NCBI GenBank assembly: GCA_009859145.1
Contig: VRVR01000033.1
Location: 235,966 to 299,965, forward strand
Direction: 5' to 3'
Source: Andalucia godoyi
Taxonomy: Eukaryota; Discoba; Jakobea; Jakobida; Andaluciidae
Length of the DNA: 64,000 bases
The notes below the pieces were generated by a model that saw only the letters and a list, made by a program, of their open reading frames with translations, did no database searches and was not told where the DNA came from. Positions 38,401 through 46,347 of the stretch are shown here, one piece after another (the first letter of the stretch is position 1; each line of letters starts with the position of its first letter). The translations under genes were made by a program, and so were the position numbers.

Positions 38401-41400
38401 GCTTAGTCTGCAGATGGAAGCGTTTCTTGCGGAAAAGCGCGCATGGAAAGAGGAAGAGAAGGGTTTCGAAAGTCAAATTGAAGAACTGCAAGGACGTCTT
38501 TTTGCACTCGAAAGCCGGTGGCGAGGAGAGTTCCTCCAGGAGCACGAGAAAGTCGGGGAATTCGGGTCCACAGTTCTCGGATTGAGAGAAGAGCTCAAAG
38601 CGGCGGGGGATAAGATCTCTTCCTTGGAATTTGAGATTTCTCGTCTGACGGCGCATTTTTCAGAATTGCTGGCGTCGAAAGATGCAGAAATCGCAGCAAT
38701 TTCCAAGGAGACTAGTGCAGTTGCAGCTGCAGCTGCCGTTGCACCCGTTGTGCAGAGAGTGGTCGCTCAACAAGCAGATCAACGGAAGAGTGTGGATCTT
38801 CGAGAGGCCGAGCGGAAAATCGAGGAATTGCGTTCCGAACTGGAGGCATATCAACATGCAGATGACGCCACTCGGCGATCTCTGCTGATCTCAATGAAGG
38901 GAAAGGAAGACTTTGTATCTGCAATTGCGCCGATTGTGGAAGATATTCGATCATTTTTATGCATGCACGAGGAAGAGCCTGTGCAGTTCGTTCTTGTGTC
39001 AGCGAGATCCTCTCTTGCTTCTCAGCGAGAAATGATTGGTGACCTCAAACGGGAATTGGAATCTGTCGTTTTGCAGAGAAATGCAATCGAGGAGAAAGTT
39101 CTTTTGTTGGAACGGGAGCTGAAGAACCAGATTCGTTTCACCGATGACAACAGCAATTCTTTGAAGGCGCGCATCGAGGATCTTGAGCAGCAGTACAAGG
39201 CCGCGACTGCGGATGCGCGCTCTGTGGTGCTTAGGGAGATGCAATCCCAATTAGATGACCTGGAGTCGGATCGCCATTCCTTGGAATTGAGAAAGGAGGA
39301 AATCGTGGGCGATCTTAAACGGAGCAATGCAGAGCGAGAGCGGTTGGCACAACTTCTCAACTCGGAGCGGGATCTCCGCCAAGCCGCAGAAGAAAGAGTT
39401 CAGTTGTTGGATCGCGAATGGGGCCTGCAGCGCGAGACGTACGAAAAGCAGCTGCGAGCCCAGCACTCTAAACAAACCAACCATGTCGAGGGGAGAATGC
39501 ATCATGCGCAGCCTGCGCAGCCTGCGCTAACTGTGCAGCATGCGCAAGTGCAGACGGAGATGGATGATAGTGCGATACGCGAGTCGGCATATGTGGACCG
39601 GATTAAGATGCTTCAGGACGAACTTGACAAGCAATCATCTCACTTTTCTCGCAGCCACCATGATCATGTTCGTGAATTGCAAGCACAAATCGCTTCTCTG
39701 CAAGCATCTGTACCCGCTGTGCCTACGCCGGAATCCGAAACTGTGGTTAAAGAAGATGGGTCTTCTCCGTCTTCTTCCGCATCTTCCCGTGAGGAATTGG
39801 TGGATGCACGACGACTGACAGAGAAACTGAAGCTTGATGTTTCTGTGTTTCTTGCCAGCTCAGTGGATGATCTTGCCGTGCGGAAGAATGTGCGCTCTTT
39901 GATGGAAGGAGTGTCGAAAGATCCGAGCATCACTGGTGTGTGCAGGTCTTGTGGAGTTCCGCGCATTTTGTTCGATTTACTGTCATTGAAAGATGGCCGC
40001 TTGTCTGCCGAGTCTCGCAGGTTTTTATGCCAGTTGATGTCTTCTCTCATGGCAAAGGAAGCGAATCGCGATGCAACACTCGCGTCTGTCATGGATATTG
40101 TCTCGGTTGCGCCTTCCTTGACGACTCCCACGTCTTGTGTTCTAGCATCCGTTTCGGCTTCCAGTTTGTTCTTGCACGTTCTGCATGTGCTTCTGGATCT
40201 GATTTCATCCGCAGATTTGTCACTGGTGTCCCATGGATTGTCGGTATTCCGCATGCTGGTCTCCCATGAAGACAGTGCCAAGCGATTGCTGGAACTGCCG
40301 GTGGAACGGGAGAAGTGCTTCCGCCGCCTTGTGGATCTGGTTTCAAACCCGCTTGATGACATTACCCGCCGAAATGCGGTGAGATCCATCAAATCCTTGG
40401 CGTCATCTGCTTGGTCGTCGGAGCAAAAGACACTGCTGCGAAACGGGGATTTGATTGCTGCTCTCTTGCAATGCATCCGAACGACGAATGCAAAGTCAGA
40501 GATGGCCGAGGACCTTGTCCGCCAGTCCATGCGAGCACTCATGATTATGTGTGTTATTCCAGAAGTCAGAGTCGAAATTCGAATGCAGAATGGGATTTCT
40601 CCCATTGTTGCGTTGCTGGATGCGAGGACATCATCCCCAGAAACCAGGAAAGCAGCTGCGGGAGCCTTGATCAATTTGTCTGTCAATGGCAAAAACAAGG
40701 AAGAGATCCGCGCTTGCCACGGAGTTCCGTTGCTGATTAAGCTGACTCAACGAATCGGATTGTCCTCTGTTCAGATACTCGACAAGGAGGAAAAGCTGGA
40801 TGCAGAGGGCCGGTCGACGTTTTCCTTTGGTCTTGAGGGACCAGAGGATCACGCCGAGGAAGACCAGGAGACGAGACGTTTTTCAATTCGAACGATCTCG
40901 AATCTGGTGTTGAATGATGCTGCTTGCGAGGAAGCAGTAGATCGCGGTCTGATACCTGCTCTCGCGCGGAACATAGCGCTAGGGGACGGCATATCGACGC
41001 GGTTTGCGTTAAGGAGTCTTGTGCACATTGCGAGTTCGGACCGGGTAGCAGGACGACTCGTGGAGGTCTTTTCTAGTTCTCGACCATTGCTGCGTTTTGT
41101 TGTTGCAACTGTTGGTCACAAGGATCTTGAAGTGGCCACCGAGTGTGTTCGTTTGCTCCACCGTCTTATGCTTCGTGAGAACATGTCCAAGTTTGGTCGA
41201 TTGCTTTCTATGACGTGTGTCCACATGGGGGTGCCCTCCCGATTCTGTAAGCTGCTGTCATTTCCGTTCGGTTCTCCTGAAAGATGCGCAATTCGGTGTG
41301 TCATTCCCGACATGCTGGAACTGTGCCTGGAAATGGCAGTACTCTCGGAGGAGTCCCGTGCCCAGTTTGTGAAACATGGACTCATCAAGTTCCTTGTTGA

Positions 41401-43807
41401 GGCTGTTCTGTTGCGGCCATTGCCTGTCCGTGGATCCGAGGATGTCTTTGATTTCTTCGCTGGCGAACCGGTTTCGGCGGCACTAGTTGACCAGTTTGAC
41501 ACGGATGGTTTGGAGTACTTGCCTCCCATGGAGTCGCCTGCATTCTGGAATTCTGTCTTCCTTCCCACGTTTTCATCTACTGTGGATATGGTTTGCTGGA
41601 TGAGTAATCAGTATCCTTTACGAAGAAGCGCTCTTCGACTGCTGTTTTTGCTGCTCTCCATGGAGGAGGGCAGGGTGGTTTTCAAGGGTCTTCCGCTTTC
41701 GACGAAGAGCCTTGTTCGGGTGATCCGTGAGTTCAATGCGCTTGTTCAGGTGGCTACCAGTAAGCGCCCGTCTGCGAGTGTTCCGTACCTGTCATTTGCC
41801 AATGTGCTCAGTAGTTTTCAGGAGTTGTCCGCCGGCTCTCCGATTGCAGAGTCCTTGACGGACGCATTCGATCATCCTGTAGTTACTGCAATTGATGCGA
41901 TACGCGTTCTGGTCCAAGCGTGCACGTTGGAGTCTATCATTTCAAGTTTTTCGCAGCAACTGTCACCATCTGATTGGCAGTCGCTCGTGGGGGCTCTTAC
42001 TGTATCCCGGGTGCACAACGAGCATGCACTGACACGTTCTGTGTTGCGACTCATGCACATGCTGACGGCGGAGGACAAGAACGAATCGGAGCTGTTTACG
42101 GACGGGTCTTCGCTTTGGGATGTGCTGGTTGAGATATCTGGATTTGACAGCAGCAGCGCAGCCAGTGCGCCGTCTCGCTCTGCGACGTCGTCTGAGAACC
42201 ACGAGATCTTTGATTCGCGCAATTACACGTCAGCAGTGGACGACGTCGAGTTGCAGCGTCTCGGAATGGGCATCTTATGCAACGTTTCTGTCAAGGATGA
42301 GCACAAGGCGATGCTTGGCTTGGATCATTCGGGCATCAAAATGATTTTGTCTGTCATCCAGTCGAACGGCGATAAAAAGGTTGTCCGAGACGGTTTACGT
42401 GTGCTGCGCAATCTGTCGTATGACAGCGAGTGCCGCAAGGAGATTAACAGTCGTGGTGTGCCGCTGCATGTTTGCCGATTGTTGTGCGGCATCATTCTTC
42501 CAGTCCTCCAGTCGTCGTCTCCTGGGTCTTCCGTTTTCACTTCTCGAGACTCGGATGATTCTCTTTCCGTGCGGTTTGCCGTCCGAATACTCTGCATTCT
42601 GTCCATGGACCAGGACAACCGTGTTTTGATTGTCGACGATCGGGACTGTCTGGCGTGTGTTATTGCCGTCCTTGGCAGATCTGCAGATTTCGAAGCTCGG
42701 CGAGCATCGGCCGGCGCGCTGATTAATCTGTCCGTTCACAAGAATCACAAGCCGAAGGTGAGGGCAGCAGGAGCGGTCCCTGTACTTGTTCAGAGCTTGG
42801 AGCCAAATATTGCCGGGGAGTTTGCTTCGTTTGACGCTGAGTCTGCCAAGTACTCGCTTAGGGCGCTGTACAATTTGAGCATTCGAGATGACGTGAAGGC
42901 TGATCTCGTGACTCTTGGTGCATCTGTTCTTCTTCTCGATTGCATGCGAACGTCTCTTCGAAAGCGCCCATCCGAAGTCTCCCCATGGGATGCAGACTCT
43001 AGATTCTTCGCGGTGTCGATTCTCCTTCATTTGTCTCAGATTGCCGGAGGCCGTCAAGACATTCGAAAGCGCGGCGGAATCCACGATCTAGTGGATGGCG
43101 CAAACAAGGAAACGGATCGCCGAGTGAAGGCAACCATCTGGCAATGTTTGTTGAACCTTGCGAGCATGTCCTCCACGGAAGAGGTTTCACTGTCAGACGA
43201 GGGATCCTTGGGACACGTTCGGTCGTCCTCGTCGTTCAGTTCTCTCAATTCGCTGTCTTCTCTGCTCAATCTGAATGTCCGGCCGTCTCCGGATCTTGCG
43301 CAATGCCATGCACAAATTCGGTCGGCGGGAGGGCTGTTGCTCATTCGGTTTACTCTGGCGCACTTTTTGTTCAACATTTCTGTCGCTGTCGGATGCCCTG
43401 CGAACCAAGCACGATCGTCTATCTTGCACAGCGTTCCTTCTCTCGGGGGTACAACATATGATGTTCTGATCCAAGACAAGGAGTCATGGGAGGTGTTTTT
43501 CATGGCGACAAGACTGCTCAAACTGTTAGCGTACGACGCACGATTTGAGTTGCGCGATCTGGGCTGCCTTCCGCTTATTGTCGAGTTGTTCCGTATTCCT
43601 CAGGGTGCCGTGACGGATGCTTGCAGCAATACCTCACAGTCCCTCGTGCCGCTGCCTGCGGAACTACCCGTGAAGCGGTTGATGGACAGGATTGTGGACG
43701 AGCTGGAGCAAGATCCCAGCACACGAGCGGAATTGCAGCGCCTGCAGTCTGTTCCTCGCGTGGTGTCCATGACCGATCCCAAGGCTCCGAAGGGTAAGAA
43801 GGTCTAG
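35483..43807 (+). CDS. Giant armadillo-repeat and coiled-coil protein
   Basis: A single 8.3-kb open frame encodes 2774 residues. Residues ~60-550 are armadillo repeats, seen as recurring RALCNLS-like units (LRRASLRLLCNLSSADD, LRTICNLSINDQN, LRAVCNLSIDPSN). Residues ~550-1440 are mainly coiled coil with Glu/Arg/Ser-rich linkers. Residues ~1440-2720 return to armadillo repeats, including AAAGALINLSVNGKNKEEIR and ASAGALINLSVHKNHKPKVR. Armadillo arrays bind peptides or scaffolds, and the dumbbell layout suggests a large tether in the cytoskeleton or cilium. No catalytic motif or membrane segment was seen, and I know no named family with this architecture. The ATG at 35483 is preferred over an upstream GTG. 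Confidence 0.9.
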   Translation: MSGRPASAVSSRSDAPIVPSADVSFGEPSRSMFALGSVFLDETSHINFVPGEPLKPHITKLVNCIYDGDLASQRDSLFLIGKAISQPSAAENADVVNVLKSMGICEPVLQCLESDASSDLRRASLRLLCNLSSADDSVSVEIRQLGGLSRVLDCLVPDPELESLETVRAALRTICNLSINDQNKVEIRLLGGLPKLVSALELEDSRTKLDALRAVCNLSIDPSNRVALGILGVCPFVINALQEHIDDEECTRYSLAALINLSSDSVNASQFIPAVPVLADILLNPRSNGILLFATRALCTLAYALPLDASVVDASGHVMDSCALFEPCYVPLLGLSKPRESTADDIACYALTTVTALVRNPAIAHRLWNAFGLPDIILSQLGSKNTEIRRYAISLTTAVSCLYSEFLSDLDCRDSKMLAVMAKNVLSRDSKTKRAVLQCLRAFAVSVDKVRVCRVLNDLGAFRVLVDIAGSEARLPVSEETHDGFVPSLQDTWSYLIPVASLQLLAIAYDSESVSASSLPPAILSLVEQPDQIAAIVARETERVNDFVLQKRGQLEDMRKSVRQSAPLGVATPGQSKKATYAELEAENYRLRTQLSECSAAGTTRVDDLDMTPQELREYVSELELRNRALIRQAESWAAFKSELESARSRSLTDHPDSRNSEISMLQSQIKQLETDLEDSASKEHYANQRVDVLERELAQVVASHASSNTVDGSRHLSSESSSQTAALSASSNGYPSTEVLKLEAENADLARRIVEYDERVLLLESEIERHRSVVSNEIVPGEAPRSDVTDTPASAASSHMLVSSQSSQDAEAEIRRLRLELDRVRSMRSAESVAAHEKISTLERELSLAFAQPGPAAVAPASEPLKPNVSHSSAQTPSTQAHERTLVRDHSETLVDAHARIQSLETELQSQSLFYDSQRLKMENTITTLQAELQLAQAPEQAVSSEPPLAAVVPLPQSGHSFEDTVRSLEKELSLQMEAFLAEKRAWKEEEKGFESQIEELQGRLFALESRWRGEFLQEHEKVGEFGSTVLGLREELKAAGDKISSLEFEISRLTAHFSELLASKDAEIAAISKETSAVAAAAAVAPVVQRVVAQQADQRKSVDLREAERKIEELRSELEAYQHADDATRRSLLISMKGKEDFVSAIAPIVEDIRSFLCMHEEEPVQFVLVSARSSLASQREMIGDLKRELESVVLQRNAIEEKVLLLERELKNQIRFTDDNSNSLKARIEDLEQQYKAATADARSVVLREMQSQLDDLESDRHSLELRKEEIVGDLKRSNAERERLAQLLNSERDLRQAAEERVQLLDREWGLQRETYEKQLRAQHSKQTNHVEGRMHHAQPAQPALTVQHAQVQTEMDDSAIRESAYVDRIKMLQDELDKQSSHFSRSHHDHVRELQAQIASLQASVPAVPTPESETVVKEDGSSPSSSASSREELVDARRLTEKLKLDVSVFLASSVDDLAVRKNVRSLMEGVSKDPSITGVCRSCGVPRILFDLLSLKDGRLSAESRRFLCQLMSSLMAKEANRDATLASVMDIVSVAPSLTTPTSCVLASVSASSLFLHVLHVLLDLISSADLSLVSHGLSVFRMLVSHEDSAKRLLELPVEREKCFRRLVDLVSNPLDDITRRNAVRSIKSLASSAWSSEQKTLLRNGDLIAALLQCIRTTNAKSEMAEDLVRQSMRALMIMCVIPEVRVEIRMQNGISPIVALLDARTSSPETRKAAAGALINLSVNGKNKEEIRACHGVPLLIKLTQRIGLSSVQILDKEEKLDAEGRSTFSFGLEGPEDHAEEDQETRRFSIRTISNLVLNDAACEEAVDRGLIPALARNIALGDGISTRFALRSLVHIASSDRVAGRLVEVFSSSRPLLRFVVATVGHKDLEVATECVRLLHRLMLRENMSKFGRLLSMTCVHMGVPSRFCKLLSFPFGSPERCAIRCVIPDMLELCLEMAVLSEESRAQFVKHGLIKFLVEAVLLRPLPVRGSEDVFDFFAGEPVSAALVDQFDTDGLEYLPPMESPAFWNSVFLPTFSSTVDMVCWMSNQYPLRRSALRLLFLLLSMEEGRVVFKGLPLSTKSLVRVIREFNALVQVATSKRPSASVPYLSFANVLSSFQELSAGSPIAESLTDAFDHPVVTAIDAIRVLVQACTLESIISSFSQQLSPSDWQSLVGALTVSRVHNEHALTRSVLRLMHMLTAEDKNESELFTDGSSLWDVLVEISGFDSSSAASAPSRSATSSENHEIFDSRNYTSAVDDVELQRLGMGILCNVSVKDEHKAMLGLDHSGIKMILSVIQSNGDKKVVRDGLRVLRNLSYDSECRKEINSRGVPLHVCRLLCGIILPVLQSSSPGSSVFTSRDSDDSLSVRFAVRILCILSMDQDNRVLIVDDRDCLACVIAVLGRSADFEARRASAGALINLSVHKNHKPKVRAAGAVPVLVQSLEPNIAGEFASFDAESAKYSLRALYNLSIRDDVKADLVTLGASVLLLDCMRTSLRKRPSEVSPWDADSRFFAVSILLHLSQIAGGRQDIRKRGGIHDLVDGANKETDRRVKATIWQCLLNLASMSSTEEVSLSDEGSLGHVRSSSSFSSLNSLSSLLNLNVRPSPDLAQCHAQIRSAGGLLLIRFTLAHFLFNISVAVGCPANQARSSILHSVPSLGGTTYDVLIQDKESWEVFFMATRLLKLLAYDARFELRDLGCLPLIVELFRIPQGAVTDACSNTSQSLVPLPAELPVKRLMDRIVDELEQDPSTRAELQRLQSVPRVVSMTDPKAPKGKKV

Positions 43808-43890
43808 TTCTTGCTATATTCTTCTTCTTCTTCATGCTCCTTTCCTTCTTTATTTCCTTCTTTCCTTGTTTGTTTCAGTGTACCGTTGAA
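43808..43890. other. Short intergenic spacer before repeat module C
   Basis: TTC- and TTCC-rich sequence directly after the giant gene's stop, ending at the sharp left border of module C. Confidence 0.5.
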
Positions 43891-44480
43891 TAATAACACG
43901 TCATTGTCATGCATACGGAAGTACACATAAACAGACACGGTCAATATCGGCCGACACTAGCACGTTTGTTTCACAGGGAATTCGTGCTTACGCGTAGTCA
44001 TCTATTCTATCATTCGTTCAGCGCACTGCCAAGAGGCGAACTTCCAAGACACGATCTCCAATCCCCAGCACGCAGGGTAGCCAACCCCAAGCAGAAGCCT
44101 CAGGGACCGTCTCTTGCAGAACTCTTGGTTTTCTGCTACGATGCACCAGGCGCAGTCGCAGTCGCAGTCGCAAAACCCCACCGTCTTCCTACTGCCTCTT
44201 CCTCTCGTATCTCCAGGTGCATCAATCGCTGCAACTGAGGACACGAAAGTGCCTGCTGCAAGGGCCGTCAGAATCCAAATGCACCCTTCTCAGGAACAAC
44301 GTGTCACGCTGAGAAAGTGGCTCACCGATTGATCGAGATTGGGAACGGAGCGCGGAACATCTATCTGAAGAACGCCGAGAGTCGTGTTGGGGGGCCTATC
44401 CCCTTCGCGGCAACGGGATGCAAGACTGAATATGCATGTCTATTCGTATACATATGCATGTTCAGTGTATGATGCAGGCG
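43891..44480 (+). mobile_element. Repeat module C: TnpB/Fanzor-derived remnant, longer copy
   Basis: This is the inverted homologue of 12669-13096, with about 160 bp more. A frame ending at 44332 carries AARAVRIQMHPSQEQRVTLRKW (about 44261-44320 in codons), matching the N-terminal motif of TnpB/OrfB and Fanzor nucleases. The stop follows at 44330-44332. At 44331-44379, with one extra T at 44340, the DNA reads DRDGNGARNIYLKNAE, which fits the C-terminal RuvC-III signature (DRDxNxARN). The central ~300 or more residues of such a protein are missing, so the element is an internally deleted derivative. CAGTCG repeats occur near 44155-44172. Motif evidence only; no active protein is present. Confidence 0.65.
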
Positions 44481-44622
44481 TAAAAAATGTTGTATGCCAT
44501 ATGTCCAGCGCCGATGCGTGCGGATACAAGACATCTTTCCCATTTTTTATCTGTGTTTTTTATTTTTTAATTTTTTATTATCATAAAAAAATCTTTAATT
44601 ATTATTCATCATGCACGGAGCT

Positions 44623-45063
44623 CTAGTATCTTTTCGGGGGTTTGCCCACTTCTGGTCGCGCAGTGTACGGGATGAAGGCAAGGAAGCGTGCTCTCTTGAT
44701 TGCCGTGGCTAGTTCTCTCTGCTTTTTGGAGACCACGCCCGACAATCTCTTCGGCATCAATTTTCCCGTTTCCGACACGAATTTCGACAGGAGCTTCACG
44801 TTCTTAAAGTCGATTTCTGGAGCGCCTTGTGCAGACAGTGGGCAAGAAAGATCTCGTTTCGGTTGGATGAACCGTTTCTTCGAGGTCTCTGGGTTAAGCT
44901 CATCAGGCTCATAAAACTGACCAGGATAAAATGGTCGAATTGCATTCAGTCGCTCTGGCTGCTCCGGTGTAAATCCCGTCGATGGGGTCCCAGAGGCAAA
45001 GCAGCGCAAGCCAGCAAATCCAACGGACCGGGTCGCAGAGCGGAGCACACCAGTCAATAGCAT
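44623..45063 (-). CDS. MRPS18: Mitochondrial small-subunit ribosomal protein bS18m
   Basis: The 146-residue protein has a basic N-terminal leader ([21 protein letters not shown]) suited to mitochondrial import. The S18 core is at ~85-140: [23 protein letters not shown], then [25 protein letters not shown]. This is the bacterial-type S18 pattern. It would sit on the mitochondrial small-subunit platform. A longer frame begins only at TTG, so the ATG at 45063 is used. The Lys/Pro-rich C-terminus (VGKPPKRY) is normal for mitochondrial forms. Single exon. Confidence 0.93.
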   Translation of the reverse strand: MLLTGVLRSATRSVGFAGLRCFASGTPSTGFTPEQPERLNAIRPFYPGQFYEPDELNPETSKKRFIQPKRDLSCPLSAQGAPEIDFKNVKLLSKFVSETGKLMPKRLSGVVSKKQRELATAIKRARFLAFIPYTARPEVGKPPKRY

Positions 45064-45512
45064 GATGCGCAAACCAGTCCTTTACTCTATTACAGAGACA
45101 AGACAAGACGAAACAAAACAAAACAAAAACTGGATAGCCGAAGAAAAATAATAATCGTGAAAACGGGTGAGAACGATTTTAAAAGGAATGAAAGAGAAAC
45201 AAGAAGAGGGCGTTTCGTCGCCCTTTTCTGATCGTCTTGTGTCCAGTCTCAACTCTCAACCCAAAGAGCAGGATTTGTTTTTGGTTTTTTTTTTACGACC
45301 GGTTGAACTACAGAAGCTCGAGGAACTCGTCTTTCTTTCGAGACCAGACGAACACCTGTGATTTCCTGGAAATTTCCCATGTTGTGATTTCGTTCATTTT
45401 CATTCTTCTTTCTACTCCATAGAATAACTCTAATTGTTACGTAGGCATTGCTCCTGTTTGTCGATGCGTCTCTTTTATTTTATTTAAACTTTTTAATTCT
45501 ATTGGCAGCAGC
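45064..45512. promoter_or_regulatory. Bidirectional promoter region, MRPS18 / U2AF35
   Basis: This lies between divergent genes. It contains ACAAGACAAGACGAAACAAAAC-type repeats near 45099-45130 (purine/C-rich) and a T-run near 45281-45293. A T-rich tract ending ATTGGCAG at 45508 could be a 5' UTR splice acceptor for U2AF35. No gene is called. Confidence 0.5.
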
Positions 45513-46271
45513 ATGGCGGATGTTCTCGCGGATATATTTGGAACAGAGAAAGACAAGGTAAACTGTACGTTCTACTACAAGATTGGAGCCTGTCGACATG
45601 GCGAATCGTGTGCCCGCGTGCACTTGAAACCCTCCTTTTCGGAAACCATATTGTTTCCACACCTGTATCCGGATCCGATCGCGTTTGATGCCAACCAGGA
45701 TGCGTCGAAGTTCAGTCCGTCGTTTGTCCGTGAGCACTATGAGCTGTTCTTTGAGGATATTTGGAGAGAGTGCATGAAGTACGGGGAAATAGACGAACTT
45801 CATGTATGCGAAAATCTGGCAGAGCATTTAAGAGGAAACGTGTATGTACGCTACTATGACGAGGATGCTGCGGCTGCTGCATTGAAAAGCATGAATGGGA
45901 GACTCTACTCGGGGTACGCTCTCCGGGGCGAGTTTTCTCCGGTGAATGATTTTCGGGAAGCACGGTGTCGCCAGCAAGGAAGTGGAAAGTGCGATCGAGG
46001 CGGATTCTGCAACTTTCTGCATGTCAAGGAGATTGATCGAGAGCTTGTGCGCTATCTGCGGGGGGAGCAGGAGAGGTTGCATGGACGCGATCGCAGTCGC
46101 AGTCGCAGCGATGGCGGCGGCAGCACCAGCGCCCGGCGTTCGCGCAGTCATCGTGACAGCCACGATGTAAGAGAAGATCGAGATGACCGTGATTCTCGTG
46201 ATGGTCGGAGCTACCGAGATAGCCAAGATCGCCCGTACAGCCCAAAGAGAAGGTTCGAGCAACGACGCTAG
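45513..46271 (+). CDS. U2AF1: U2AF small subunit (U2AF35)
   Basis: The 252-residue protein has the full family layout: MADVLADIFGTEKDKVNC, a CCCH zinc finger (C-x7-C-x5-C-x3-H, residues ~18-37), a UHM/RRM domain (~45-140) with EHLRGNVYVRY, a second CCCH finger in CRQQGSGKCDRGGFCNFLH, and an Arg/Ser/Asp-rich tail (~195-252). U2AF35 recognises the AG at 3' splice sites. Its conservation fits the finding of canonical AG acceptors in an otherwise intron-poor genome. Human U2AF1 is 240 residues. Single exon. Confidence 0.96.
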   Translation: MADVLADIFGTEKDKVNCTFYYKIGACRHGESCARVHLKPSFSETILFPHLYPDPIAFDANQDASKFSPSFVREHYELFFEDIWRECMKYGEIDELHVCENLAEHLRGNVYVRYYDEDAAAAALKSMNGRLYSGYALRGEFSPVNDFREARCRQQGSGKCDRGGFCNFLHVKEIDRELVRYLRGEQERLHGRDRSRSRSDGGGSTSARRSRSHRDSHDVREDRDDRDSRDGRSYRDSQDRPYSPKRRFEQRR

Positions 46272-46347
46272 AACATACCTGCACGCACACGCCCATATAA
46301 AAGTATACAGGAAATGAAACGTGAGAGGAAGGAATTGCCATATTCGT

